A stretch of DNA of 64,000 bases from NCBI GenBank assembly GCA_963815775.1, contig CAWFIB010000031.1, positions 1-64,000 of the forward strand, in the 5' to 3' direction. Source of the DNA: CAVVDY01 sp963815775 (GTDB lineage Bacteria; Acidobacteriota; Terriglobia; Terriglobales; Acidobacteriaceae). A model generated the notes under the pieces. It was not told the DNA's origin. It made no database searches and was given only the letters and a program-made list of their open reading frames with translations. The position numbers were made by a program, and so were the translations under genes. Positions 49,898 to 58,421 of this stretch are shown piece by piece. How positions within the stretch are numbered: the stretch's first letter is position 1; the number at the start of each line of letters is the position of its first letter.

Positions 49898-50998
49898 CTA
49901 CGAGGCTGAGAGGAAACGGCGGTAGATGGGGAAGTGTCTTGCCGCGCACTCACGCCAGTCGAAGCGTGCGGCCTGCGCAAAACCTGCCTTTTGCAGTTGC
50001 GCCCAGCGTTCGCTGCTCAATATGACGGCATCGATTGCAGCGGCAATCGCTTCCGGATCCGAGGGCGAGAAGTATTCCGCGGCATCGCCCGCCGCTTCCG
50101 GCAGCGACGCAACGTTGGAACATGCAACCGGCGTGCCGCAAGCCATTGACTCAATGACCGGCAAACCCAGTCCTTCCTGGAACGAAGGCACAATCGTCAG
50201 GTCGGCGCCGGAATACGCAGCGCGCACCTGGTCGTCCGTGGCTCCGCCGGCGAAGACGACCTGGCTGGCCAGCCCTAGGCCGGCAGCTCCGCGTTGCAGT
50301 AGCGGACGCCAATGCCGGTCCTCGCCGATGATCAGCAAGGTGTGAGATAGACTCCCACGCTGTCGGATAATGCTGAACGCCTTCAGCAGTCCGTGGACAT
50401 TTTTGTGCGGCTTCAGATTGCCGACGAACAGCAGGTAGTTGCCATCGAAGCCGAATGCCTGATTGGTCCGCGACCGCGATTCGTCGCGCGGCTCGGGATA
50501 GATATGCGGCGGCACGCCGGTGTAGGTCACGGTGATCTTGCCGGGTTCGGCGCCCAGGTGCTCGACGATGGTGCCCCTGGAATATTCGGACTGAGTAAAT
50601 ATGTGGTCGGCCCGCTTGGCTACATGTCGCAGCATCGGCCGGGCATAGAGATGACTCTTCACGCTGCGGCCCATGGTCTGGTCAAGAAGGTGGTTCAGGT
50701 CGTGAATGCTGACCAGCAACGTCCCGCGGCGAAGCAGCGGAGCGTTGTAGTGCGGCACGTGCAGCACCTCGTATTTTCGTGCCGCCCAGGCAATGCCGAA
50801 CTGCTCGCGTAAGGAATACAGCCTCGCATTCGACCGCACCATCTCGTATCCAAACTCAGAGAGTGTCCGGCTGTGTTCAGGCAAAGTGATGAGCGTAACG
50901 GGAAAATCCCCGGACTCATGCAGCGCGCGGATAAGCTGACCGGTATAGGCTGCCAGTCCGGTGTACAGCCACCGCGCGTCGATGATGAGCCGGCTCAC
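49898..50998 (-). CDS. glycosyltransferase family 1/4 protein
   Basis: A 366-residue GT-B glycosyltransferase. The N-terminal Rossmann half starts SRLIIDARWLYTGLAAYTGQ; the C-terminal half has LLFVGNLKPHKNVHGLLKAF, then VPSFQEGLGLPVIESMACGT with the conserved ExxxxxxxE nucleotide-sugar contact and VACSNVASLPEAAGDAAEYF. It would transfer a sugar from a nucleotide donor, probably in polysaccharide or glycan synthesis. The start at GTG 50998 follows the fold; the frame is open to 51124, but that part is the reverse image of the cyclophilin tail. It lies 37 bp downstream of the cyclophilin gene. Confidence 0.88.
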   Translation of the reverse strand: MSRLIIDARWLYTGLAAYTGQLIRALHESGDFPVTLITLPEHSRTLSEFGYEMVRSNARLYSLREQFGIAWAARKYEVLHVPHYNAPLLRRGTLLVSIHDLNHLLDQTMGRSVKSHLYARPMLRHVAKRADHIFTQSEYSRGTIVEHLGAEPGKITVTYTGVPPHIYPEPRDESRSRTNQAFGFDGNYLLFVGNLKPHKNVHGLLKAFSIIRQRGSLSHTLLIIGEDRHWRPLLQRGAAGLGLASQVVFAGGATDDQVRAAYSGADLTIVPSFQEGLGLPVIESMACGTPVACSNVASLPEAAGDAAEYFSPSDPEAIAAAIDAVILSSERWAQLQKAGFAQAARFDWRECAARHFPIYRRFLSAS

Positions 50999-51035
50999 AG
51001 CAGGAGCACTCCCGCCCTTGCCACGCGAATCCTGC

Positions 51036-51713
51036 TTACTGCGAATGAGAAGTCGTCTTCGGCTTGGTAGTGTGCGTAGCCGGCTTATGCGTCGCCGTCG
51101 AATGATGAGGCTCGACGATGGCAATGTGCTTGATGATCACCGGCTCAAGCGGTTTGTTGTTCGCTCCGGTAGGCACGCTAGCGATCTTCGTCACCAAGTC
51201 GAGGTCTTCACATTGGCCAAACAGGTTGTATTTGCCGTCGAGCCAGGGCGTGGCTACTTCGGTGATGTAGAACTGCGAACCGTTGGTGTTGGGACCGCTG
51301 TTCGCCATGGCAAGCCGGCCCGGCACGTCGAACTTCAGGCCGCTGGTTTCGTCGTTGAACTTGTAGCCGGGGCCACCCGCCCCCGTGCCCTCGGGATCGC
51401 CGCCCTGAATCATGAAGTTGGGAATCACGCGATGGAAGGTGGTTCCGTCATAGAGGGGGACACCTTTTTCCACCTTGCCGGTCTTGGGATTGGTCCACTG
51501 CTTCTTGCCCGTGGCCAGGCCGATGAAGTTGGCCACGGTCACCGGAGCTTTATCGGGAAACAGCGTGCAATGGATGTTGCCCATGCTGGTCTCGATGGTG
51601 GCGGTCGGCTGGGGCGGCGGGGCCGGAGCAGTTGGGGCCTTGGCGCCGGTCGATTGGGCAAGCATCAAGCCGTTCATAGATAGGACCAGAGCAGCGATAA
51701 GAATGTTGCGCAT
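51036..51713 (-). CDS. periplasmic peptidylprolyl isomerase (cyclophilin)
   Basis: A 225-residue prolyl cis-trans isomerase. A signal peptide (ILIAALVLSMNGLMLAQ) and a Pro-rich linker precede the cyclophilin domain: IETSMGNIHCTLFPDKAPV, the active-site FHRVIPNFMIQGGDP, GRLAMANSGPNTNGSQFYI and WLDGKYNLFGQCE. The C-terminal 25 residues are His/Thr/Lys-rich (HHSTATHKPATHTTKPKTTS), an unstructured tail that might bind metal. AGGAG precedes ATG 51713. Likely assists folding of exported proteins; the glycosyltransferase gene follows. Confidence 0.93.
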   Translation of the reverse strand: MRNILIAALVLSMNGLMLAQSTGAKAPTAPAPPPQPTATIETSMGNIHCTLFPDKAPVTVANFIGLATGKKQWTNPKTGKVEKGVPLYDGTTFHRVIPNFMIQGGDPEGTGAGGPGYKFNDETSGLKFDVPGRLAMANSGPNTNGSQFYITEVATPWLDGKYNLFGQCEDLDLVTKIASVPTGANNKPLEPVIIKHIAIVEPHHSTATHKPATHTTKPKTTSHSQ

Positions 51714-51839
51714 GAGTTCTCCTGAGAATTATTTGAGCACAGGACGCAGCCTTAAGCCATTCGGCAAGCACAGAGACGCGAAGCACCGAGGATTTTGAAT
51801 CATGATCTCGGTGTCTCGGCGCCTCCGTGGTAAGGGCCG

Positions 51840-53189
51840 CTATTGTGCGCTGGGCGCCACTTCCTTGCGCGTGTCCTTGTGCAGCTCTTCCGCCTGGATT
51901 TGTTTGGCCATCTTCTCGACCTGGCCAAAGACGCGCATCAGGTTGCCGCCGAGAATTTTGCGCAGATCGGCTTCACTGTAGCCGCGCTCGTACAGCGCCT
52001 CGGTGATCTTGGGCAGGTCGGCGGCGGAATCAATTCCCTGCGGCGAGCAGTCGATGCCATCGAAGTCGGAGCCGATTCCGACGTGATCGATGCCGGCAAC
52101 CTTCACCATGTGATCGATGTGGTCGATGAGATCGCTGAGCGGCGGACGCGGCAGCTTCTTCGCCAGCACCGCTTCGGCGGCATACAACTGCTGCATCTGC
52201 TGAGGAGTGTGCTCGGCCATGAAGAGCTGCTGCACCTTCATGTAGTCGGGGTCCTTCTCTTCTCTCAGCTTCTTCGAGGTGTCCACCCACTTCTGCGAGA
52301 TGAAGCCGCAGTAGAAGTTCACCTGCGCCACACCGCCGTTGCGCGCCAGCGCGACCAGCATGTCGTCGGTCATGTTGCGGGGAACGTTGGTCAGCGCCCG
52401 CGACGAGGAGTGCGAAGCAATCACCGGAGCGCGACTGGCGACCAGCGCCTGATAGAAGGTGCGATCGGCCACGTGCGAGATGTCGACCATCATGCCCATG
52501 CGGTTCATCTCGCGCACCACCTGCCGGCCGAAGTCGGTGATACCGTCGTGGTGCTGCACCGTCTTGTCATCCAGATCGCCGCTGGAATCGCCGAGCTGGT
52601 TGGTGTTCGACCAGGTGAGCGTCATGTAGCGCACACCCAGGCGGTAATAGTCGCGCAGCACGCGCATGTCGCCCTCGATGGCGTGGCCGCCTTCGACGCC
52701 CATCAGCGCAGCGAGCTTGTGCTGGCGATGCGCAGCGAGGATGTCCTGCGTGCTGAAGGCCATCATCATCTTGTCGGGATGCAGCCGCGCCTGCTCGTAG
52801 ACGGAATCGATCATGTCAAGCGCCCGCTTGATCTCATGTCCCTTGTAGATCTTGGGATCGACCCAGATGGAGAAAAACTCAGCACCCAGGTTGCCAGCCT
52901 TGATCTTGGCGAAGTCCATGTAGCCTTTGCCGGCATCCTGCGACAGGTCGAAGTTCTCGTCGACAAAGCGGCCGGGGGTGTCGGCGTGAGTGTCGATGAC
53001 CAGCGCCGAGTTGTGAATGGCGCGCGCCGCTGCGGCTGCCTGCGGGCCGGTGACCGAATGCGAGGCAGGCTTGCCCGGCTTCGTCTGGGACGCTTTGGCT
53101 GGGGCAGACTGGCTGCCCGACGATGCCTGGGCAAAAGCTGTGAGTGAAAGCGCAATAAGTGCAGCGACGACCCGGATGAGGTTCCGCAT
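51840..53189 (-). CDS. membrane dipeptidase (peptidase M19)
   Basis: A 449-residue zinc dipeptidase. The signal peptide is RVVAALIALSLTAFAQ. The two-zinc site is built from VIDTHADTPG (His, Asp), MGVEGGHAIEG (bridging Glu), VDISHVADRTFYQAL (His) and VIASHSSSRAL (His), with GIGSDFDGID near the C-terminus. The family cleaves dipeptides, including D-amino-acid or dehydro forms, in the periplasm. It ends APSAQ. Upstream is a 112-bp gap to the divergent toxin-antitoxin pair; downstream lies the cyclophilin gene in the same orientation. Confidence 0.93.
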   Translation of the reverse strand: MRNLIRVVAALIALSLTAFAQASSGSQSAPAKASQTKPGKPASHSVTGPQAAAAARAIHNSALVIDTHADTPGRFVDENFDLSQDAGKGYMDFAKIKAGNLGAEFFSIWVDPKIYKGHEIKRALDMIDSVYEQARLHPDKMMMAFSTQDILAAHRQHKLAALMGVEGGHAIEGDMRVLRDYYRLGVRYMTLTWSNTNQLGDSSGDLDDKTVQHHDGITDFGRQVVREMNRMGMMVDISHVADRTFYQALVASRAPVIASHSSSRALTNVPRNMTDDMLVALARNGGVAQVNFYCGFISQKWVDTSKKLREEKDPDYMKVQQLFMAEHTPQQMQQLYAAEAVLAKKLPRPPLSDLIDHIDHMVKVAGIDHVGIGSDFDGIDCSPQGIDSAADLPKITEALYERGYSEADLRKILGGNLMRVFGQVEKMAKQIQAEELHKDTRKEVAPSAQ

Positions 53190-53301
53190 CAGATGGTGAT
53201 CTCCATGCGAGAGAGTGTGCGATGGGATTGTAAATGAGGGGACATCCTCAGTCGGAAGTCAGACGGCGGAATCCGGGCTTCTTGCGATAACATTGAGCTG
53301 A

Positions 53302-53610
53302 ATGAACGGCCTCATCGAAGCCAAACGTCAAGAGCTCGCGCGCATCTGCCACCTGCATCAGGTGCGAAGGATCGAGCTTTTTGGCTCTGCGACTAGCGCG
53401 GCGTTCGATCCCGCAAGTAGCGACTTGGATTTCCTGGTTTCCTTCGAAGAGCTTCCCCTGGACGGCTATGCGGACGCGTATTTCGGCCTGCTGGAAGATC
53501 TCCAATGCTTGTTCCAGCGGCCAGTGGATCTGGTGGTGGACTCCGCTATCAAGAACCCCTACTTTCGCCAGGCTGTAGATAAGACTCGAACGGTACTCTA
53601 TGCGGCTTGA
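53302..53610 (+). CDS. mntA: MntA-type nucleotidyltransferase antitoxin
   Basis: A 102-residue minimal nucleotidyltransferase. GSATSAAFDPASSDLDFLV carries the Gly28-Ser29 and Asp41-x-Asp43 motif, with a further acidic residue near Asp76. In the MntA-HepT (type VII) system this enzyme neutralises the toxin by adding AMP groups to its Tyr. The spacing GSX11DXD is one residue longer than the GSX10DXD of the best-studied MntA. It overlaps the HEPN gene by 11 bases, as usual for such pairs. No clear ribosome binding site precedes ATG 53302 (ttgagctga). Confidence 0.88.
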   Translation: MNGLIEAKRQELARICHLHQVRRIELFGSATSAAFDPASSDLDFLVSFEELPLDGYADAYFGLLEDLQCLFQRPVDLVVDSAIKNPYFRQAVDKTRTVLYAA

Positions 53611-53941
53611 GTCGCTAAAGTATCTTTACGACATAACTCGCGCAGCTAACTTGGCGCTGGAGTTCGCTCAGGAAAGAACCTTTTCCGACTGCACTTCCAA
53701 TGCCATGCTTCGTTCAGCCGTCGAGCGTCAATTGGCAATCCTGGGTGAAGCTCTAACTCAGCTCGCCAAAATTGACTCCCAAACCGCATCTCGCATCAGT
53801 GAATACCAGCGAATCATTGCCTTTCGCAACATTCTTATCCATGGCTATGCCGAGATCGACGACCGCATTGTTTGGAGTGTTCTACAACAGTACCTGCCGA
53901 TACTGAAAAGCCAAGCCAAAGTCTTGCTGACCGAACAATGA
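53600..53941 (+). CDS. hepT: HepT-type HEPN toxin
   Basis: A 113-residue helical protein with the HEPN RNase motif RX4HXY: Arg76, His81 and Tyr83 in FRNILIHGY. In this family the Arg and His cut tRNA or mRNA, and the Tyr is AMPylated by MntA to switch the toxin off. The helices LESLKYLYDITRAANLALEF and MLRSAVERQLAILGEALTQL are typical. It overlaps mntA by 11 bases and its stop overlaps the next start (ATGA), so all three genes may be translated together. Confidence 0.88.
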   Translation: MRLESLKYLYDITRAANLALEFAQERTFSDCTSNAMLRSAVERQLAILGEALTQLAKIDSQTASRISEYQRIIAFRNILIHGYAEIDDRIVWSVLQQYLPILKSQAKVLLTEQ

Positions 53942-55395
53942 AGAGCGATGTCGCCGGCCCACCTCCGAGCCGTCCCAGGCTGTCACTGCATTGGGCTGCT
54001 GCTCCAACGGCCATCACTCTAGCAGGCGCCTGTCTCTGCCTCCTCCATCTCGGGCAGAAGAGCTACTGGTGGGACGAAATCGTGACCATCCGCCTGGCGC
54101 GGATGCCTCTCCCGGGCTTCCTGCACACCCTGTGGGGGTTCGAGGGCAACATGTCCTTGTACTACCTGCTGGTCCGGGGATGGATTCACTTTGGCGATGG
54201 TGAAGTGTGGCTACGCCTGTTGTCGGCCATCTTTGCGGTGGCGGTGATACCCGCGATTTATGCGGTCGGGAGAGTAGTCTCGGGAAGAACCACCGGCCTG
54301 CTGGCTGCGCTGCTGCTCTCGGTCAACGCAGCTAACGTGGCATACGCGCAGGAAGCTCGCGGCTACAGTTTGCTGGTCTTGCTATGCACGCTGTCACTGT
54401 GGTTTTTCCTTCGGATCGGTGATTCCGGGAAAGGTAACGCAGCCGGCTATGTCGTTGTTTCTGCGCTGGCGGTATACGTCCACTTTTTCGCGGTCTTCTT
54501 TCTGTTCGCCCAGTGGATATCGTTGCTTTGGCTGCGAAGAAATGCGGAACGATGGAAGAAGTTCGTCTTGCCTGTCTGGTTGACGCTGCTCTTCATTTCG
54601 CCGGCGCTGTACTACATGGCGTTCCAGCGATCGGCGCAGTTGGCCTGGGTTCCGGCCACAAAAGCGTCCGACCTGCTGCAACTGCTTTACTTTCTGGTAG
54701 CAGACCTGGGCACATTCAGGAAAGCTCTCGCCCTTATCTATGTGCTGTGTTGCGGAGTGGCTCTGCGTGGCGCACTTTTGGAGCGCGGGCCCTCCGAGGA
54801 CAGGTGGAGACTTCTAGTGCCGGCATGGTGTCTCGTGCTGCCTGTCGCAATTCTCTTCCCGGTTTCGTTTTTGTATCCGCTGTTCCTGCCACGCTACTTC
54901 CTGATATGCCTGCCGCCACTGGTGGTGCTCGCAGCCGCAGGGCTGGCGAAGATACGGCCCGCGAGTCTCCGCCTGGCAGTCTGCGTCCTCATCGTGGGAC
55001 TCTCCGCGTTTTCGCTGCGCTGGTATTACGCGCAGCCGAAGGACGATTGGCGCGGCCTCAGCGAATATCTGCTGCAGCGCGTCGAGACCGGAGACTTGAT
55101 CGTCGGCTGCCCCCCGGGAGCGGATTGGCCGGTGCGATACTATGCCGGCAAGTTGGCCACGGCCGCTTCGCCGAACTTCACTTACCTTGAGCCAGACCCG
55201 TTCATCGAGGACATTGAGAGCCATCGAACCTCAGGCAAGCCCTTGCCGAGCTCCCGGCTATGGATCGTAGCTTGGGGGGACAGACCTGAGTCTAAGAGTG
55301 TCCGGGCGGCGGTCGCGCCGGATTATCGGCGAGTTGAGGAGAAAAAGTTTCCCAATACGTTGACGGTGGAACTGTACGAGAGTGGCAGGAAGTGA
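53938..55395 (+). CDS. glycosyltransferase family 39-like membrane protein
   Basis: A 485-residue integral membrane protein with about 9-10 helices. The first luminal loop contains SYWWDEIVTIRLARMPLPGF, with the Asp-Glu pair that binds metal and the lipid-linked donor in GT39/ArnT enzymes; AYAQEARGYSLLVLLCTLSL is another conserved loop-helix. It would transfer a sugar from a polyprenyl-phosphate donor in the periplasm. The start is taken at ATG 53938 overlapping the hepT stop. The C-terminal ~90 residues are soluble (DWRGLSEYLLQRVETGDLIV). Operon with mntA-hepT by overlap, though a functional link is not evident. Confidence 0.85.
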   Translation: MKSDVAGPPPSRPRLSLHWAAAPTAITLAGACLCLLHLGQKSYWWDEIVTIRLARMPLPGFLHTLWGFEGNMSLYYLLVRGWIHFGDGEVWLRLLSAIFAVAVIPAIYAVGRVVSGRTTGLLAALLLSVNAANVAYAQEARGYSLLVLLCTLSLWFFLRIGDSGKGNAAGYVVVSALAVYVHFFAVFFLFAQWISLLWLRRNAERWKKFVLPVWLTLLFISPALYYMAFQRSAQLAWVPATKASDLLQLLYFLVADLGTFRKALALIYVLCCGVALRGALLERGPSEDRWRLLVPAWCLVLPVAILFPVSFLYPLFLPRYFLICLPPLVVLAAAGLAKIRPASLRLAVCVLIVGLSAFSLRWYYAQPKDDWRGLSEYLLQRVETGDLIVGCPPGADWPVRYYAGKLATAASPNFTYLEPDPFIEDIESHRTSGKPLPSSRLWIVAWGDRPESKSVRAAVAPDYRRVEEKKFPNTLTVELYESGRK

Positions 55396-55518
55396 TGCCC
55401 GGTGCTCGGTTCTTCCCCTGGGGCTCGAAGCTTTAATCAACCAGTGCCCAGGACTCCGCTTCGCGTAGCCTGCCCTGAAGTCGAAGGGTCCTGGCCTGTC
55501 ATCCCACGCCCTTTGGGC

Positions 55519-56280
55519 TTAGGTCCTGAAGAAGTCCTTGATCGCCTGCCACATCACTTGCCCGCCAACGTCGGCGATAGATTTGGTCAGGGGAATATCT
55601 TTCGGGCAAACTTCAACGCAGTTCTGCGCATAGCCGCACTCCTGGATGCCGCCGTCGCCCATCAGCGCCTTCAGGCGATCGAGCTTGAGCGCCTTGCCTG
55701 TCGGGTGGGTATTAAACAGGCGCACCTGTGAGATGGTCGCCGCACCGACGAATCCCGTCTTCTCGTTGAACTGCGGGCAGGCCTCCATGCAGCAACAGCA
55801 CGAGATGCAGCGCGACAACGGATAGGCCTCTTCCTGGTCAGCGGCTGACTGCCGCGGGCCTACGCCGAGATCGTAGGTGCCGTCCACCGGGACCCACGCC
55901 TTGACGCGCTTCAGGTTCTCGAACAGCACGCTGCGATCGACCGACAGGTCGCGAATCACTGGAAACTTGGAGAAGGGCTCCAGGGTGACGGGGTGTTCGA
56001 GCTGGTCGATGAGCGCCGAGCAGGCCATGCGCGCCCGGCCGTTGATCAGCATGGCGCACGAGCCACACACCTCTTCCAGGCAGTTGGAATCGTAGGTGAC
56101 AGGCGTGGTCTGCTTGCCGTCGCGGGTCACCGGCTTGGCGGCGATGTCCATCAGCGCAGAGGTGACGTTCATGCCAGGCCGGTAGAGCAGCTCGAACTCC
56201 TCCCAGCGAGGCTTGGAGTCGGCCTTGTCCTGGCGCTTGATCTTGATGACGATAGTTTTGCCGTTAGTAGCCATGATCAT
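55519..56280 (-). CDS. sdhB: succinate dehydrogenase iron-sulfur subunit
   Basis: A 253-residue subunit passing electrons from FAD to quinone. The [2Fe-2S] site is SNCLEEVCGSCAMLINGRAR plus the Cys that follows; the [4Fe-4S] and [3Fe-4S] ligands are in CISCCCCMEACPQF and CGYAQNCVEVCPKDIP. The longer CISCCCCMEAC spelling is typical of the Bacillus/epsilon-type branch with SdhC-b558. The start is ATG 56280 (MIMATNGK), with the alternative third codon Met; neither has a Shine-Dalgarno site. The leader holds AATTAGC repeats. It is separated from sdhA by a 267-bp repeat-filled gap. Confidence 0.95.
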   Translation of the reverse strand: MIMATNGKTIVIKIKRQDKADSKPRWEEFELLYRPGMNVTSALMDIAAKPVTRDGKQTTPVTYDSNCLEEVCGSCAMLINGRARMACSALIDQLEHPVTLEPFSKFPVIRDLSVDRSVLFENLKRVKAWVPVDGTYDLGVGPRQSAADQEEAYPLSRCISCCCCMEACPQFNEKTGFVGAATISQVRLFNTHPTGKALKLDRLKALMGDGGIQECGYAQNCVEVCPKDIPLTKSIADVGGQVMWQAIKDFFRT

Positions 56281-56298
56281 TAGTAATTAGCAATTAGC
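56279..56298. repeat. AATTAGC short repeat in the sdhB leader
   Basis: attagtaattagcaattagc directly before the sdhB start; a shorter version of the repeat before sdhA. Confidence 0.6.
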
Positions 56299-56315
56299 TT
56301 CTTGTGCTGCCCCTT

Positions 56316-56537
56316 CGCGTCAGGGCACGACTTCAGTCGTGCCGATTGCAATGAGTTCTTCCCTTGTCATCCCGAGGGGACTTTAGTCCCCGGCAGACCC
56401 GCCGTTGCTCAAGTCAGGGCAGATTCCTCGCGCCACAACCAGGCGCTCGCAATGACAAAACCCGGACGGCAGGGGCTAAAGCCCACGCCTAAACCAACTC
56501 GTTCGGCACGACTAAAGTCGTGCCCTGACACAAATCC
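56316..56537. repeat. REP-like palindrome pair between sdhA and sdhB
   Basis: ggcacgacttcagtcgtgcc (56324-56343) and, inverted, ggcacgactaaagtcgtgcc (56505-56524) followed by ctgac. Between them are ggggactttagtcccc (56374-56389) and a fragment cagattcctcgcgcc (about 56409-56423) of the repeat seen near 60170. Confidence 0.8.
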
Positions 56538-56547
56538 TGCCACTGCG

Positions 56548-58335
56548 CTATGTCGCTGCGTCATAGCGCCGCGGCCGCGGCGTGATCAGCGATGTATCGA
56601 CCGCCTCGAACTCGAAGCGCGGCTCATCGGCATCGGCGGCGAAGTATGCCTTCGTCGTCTTCAACCAGTTAGCGTCGTCGCGCTCCGGATAATCCGGCTT
56701 ATAGTGCGCGCCGCGCGATTCGTTGCGCATCTCGGCGCCCTGGGCGATGACGCGCGCCAGTTGCAGCATGTTGTAAAGCTGCCGTGCAAACACGAACGAC
56801 GTGTTCGCCCACATGCTGCGATCGCTCAGGTTGACGTGGCGGTAGCGCTCCAGCAACTCGACCAGCTTGGCGTCGGTCTCCTTGATGTTCTTGTTGTAGC
56901 GGAGGACGGTCACGTTCTTGGTCATGGTGTCGCCCAGCTCGCGCCACAGCAGGAACGGGTTCTCCGTCCCATCGTTATTCAAGAGCCGGTGATTGATCTC
57001 GTCCTGCCGCTTCTTCTCCGCATCGAAGACGTGGTGCGCCGGGGTGCGGCCGCTCTTGTGGACGTCGCGTGCGTACTCCATGGCATCGGGCCCGGCGATG
57101 AATCCGCCATAAATGCACGACAGCAGCGAATTAGCGCCCAGGCGGTTCGCGCCGTGGATGGAGTAGTCGGCTTCGCCGCAGGCGTACAGGCCCCCGATGT
57201 TGGTGCGCTGCTTTAAGTCCACCCACAGGCCGCCCATGGTGTAATGCATGCCGGGGAAGATCTTCATCGGCGTGTCGCGCGGATCGTCGCCGACAAACTT
57301 CTCGTAGATCTCGAGGATGCCTTCCAGCTTGCGGTCGAGGACCTTGCGGTCGATGTGCGTAAGGTCGAGGTAGACCATCGGCTGGCCATCGATGCCCAGC
57401 CCGAGCTCGTAGACGACCTTGTGAATGGCGCGGGTCGCCACATCGCGCGGCACCAGGTTGCCGTACTTGGGATACCACTCCTCCAGGAAGTACCAGCGCT
57501 CGCTGTCGGGAATGCTCTTGGGATCGCGCTTGTCGCCCGGCGTCTTGGGGACCCACACCCGGCCGCCTTCACCGCGCGCCGATTCCGACATCAGGCGCAG
57601 CTTGTCTTCGCCGGGAATACATGTCGGATGCACCTGGATGAACTCGCCGTTGGCGAAGTACGCGCCCTGCTGGTACAGCGCCGACTGCGCCGACCCGGTG
57701 CAGACCACCGAGTTGGTCGATTTGCCGAAGATAGCGCCGATGCCGCCGGTCGCCATGATGACCGCTTCCGCCGGGAAGGTCGCCACCTGCATGGTGTGCA
57801 GGTCCATGGCGCAGATGCCGTGGCATTCGCGGTTGTTGTCGAGCACGGCGGAGAGGAATTCCCAGGCTTCGTACTTGGTGACCTTGCCTTCGGACTCGTA
57901 GCGGCGCACCTGCTCGTCGAGCGCGTAGAGAAGCTGCTGGCCGGTGGTGGCCCCGGCAAAGGCGGTGCGGTTGTAGAGCGTTCCGCCGAAACGACGGAAA
58001 TCGAGCAGCCCTTCCGGCGTGCGGTTAAACGGCACGCCCATACGGTCGAGCAGGTCGATGATACCGGGCGCCATCTCGCACATCAGCTTCACCGATGGCT
58101 GATTGGCCAGAAAGTCGCCGCCATAGATGGTGTCGTCGAAGTGTTGCCAGGTAGAGTCGCCTTCGCCCTTCAGGTTCTTGGCGGCATTGATTCCACCCTG
58201 CGCGCATACCGAGTGAGACCGCTTGACCGGAACGATGGAGAACAGGTCGACGTGACCGCCCATCTCCGCAACTTTGATGGTGGCCGCAAGTCCCGCCAGT
58301 CCCCCACCGACAACAATGATCTTAGGATGTGCCAT
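56548..58335 (-). CDS. sdhA: succinate dehydrogenase flavoprotein subunit
   Basis: A 595-residue FAD enzyme oxidising succinate to fumarate. The FAD is held by VVGGGLAGLAATIKVAE and the covalent-attachment His in RSHSVCAQGGINAA. The substrate region is EFIQVHPTCIPGEDKLRLMS with RGEGGRVWVP, and the active-site loop MGGLWVDLKQRTNIGGLYA, then GEADYSIHGANRLGANSLLS. The length is normal. It has no Shine-Dalgarno site; instead its leader holds the AATTGCT repeat array at 58341-58377. Second gene of sdhC-sdhA-sdhB. Confidence 0.96.
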   Translation of the reverse strand: MAHPKIIVVGGGLAGLAATIKVAEMGGHVDLFSIVPVKRSHSVCAQGGINAAKNLKGEGDSTWQHFDDTIYGGDFLANQPSVKLMCEMAPGIIDLLDRMGVPFNRTPEGLLDFRRFGGTLYNRTAFAGATTGQQLLYALDEQVRRYESEGKVTKYEAWEFLSAVLDNNRECHGICAMDLHTMQVATFPAEAVIMATGGIGAIFGKSTNSVVCTGSAQSALYQQGAYFANGEFIQVHPTCIPGEDKLRLMSESARGEGGRVWVPKTPGDKRDPKSIPDSERWYFLEEWYPKYGNLVPRDVATRAIHKVVYELGLGIDGQPMVYLDLTHIDRKVLDRKLEGILEIYEKFVGDDPRDTPMKIFPGMHYTMGGLWVDLKQRTNIGGLYACGEADYSIHGANRLGANSLLSCIYGGFIAGPDAMEYARDVHKSGRTPAHHVFDAEKKRQDEINHRLLNNDGTENPFLLWRELGDTMTKNVTVLRYNKNIKETDAKLVELLERYRHVNLSDRSMWANTSFVFARQLYNMLQLARVIAQGAEMRNESRGAHYKPDYPERDDANWLKTTKAYFAADADEPRFEFEAVDTSLITPRPRRYDAAT

Positions 58336-58340
58336 AGTAA

Positions 58341-58377
58341 GTAATCAGCAATTAGCAATTAGCAACTAGCAATTAGT
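58341..58377. repeat. AATTAGC short tandem repeat in the sdhA leader
   Basis: Read on the plus strand: gtaatcagcaattagcaatt (58341-58360) continued by agcaactagcaattag (to 58376), about five units of 7-8 bases, ending 6 bases before the sdhA start codon. Confidence 0.65.
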
Positions 58378-58421
58378 CATCAGAACCGACCCTGTCGACC
58401 TGCTGCGCAAAACACAATTAC

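Noticed and set aside
51843..53147. 434-residue plus-strand open frame
   Set aside because: Antisense to the M19 dipeptidase gene; low-complexity His/Val/Asp composition.
57244..58344. 366-residue plus-strand open frame
   Set aside because: Antisense shadow of sdhA.
58341..58377. CRISPR array
   Set aside because: The units are 7-8 bases and directly abutting, with no unique spacers of constant length; no cas genes are in the window.
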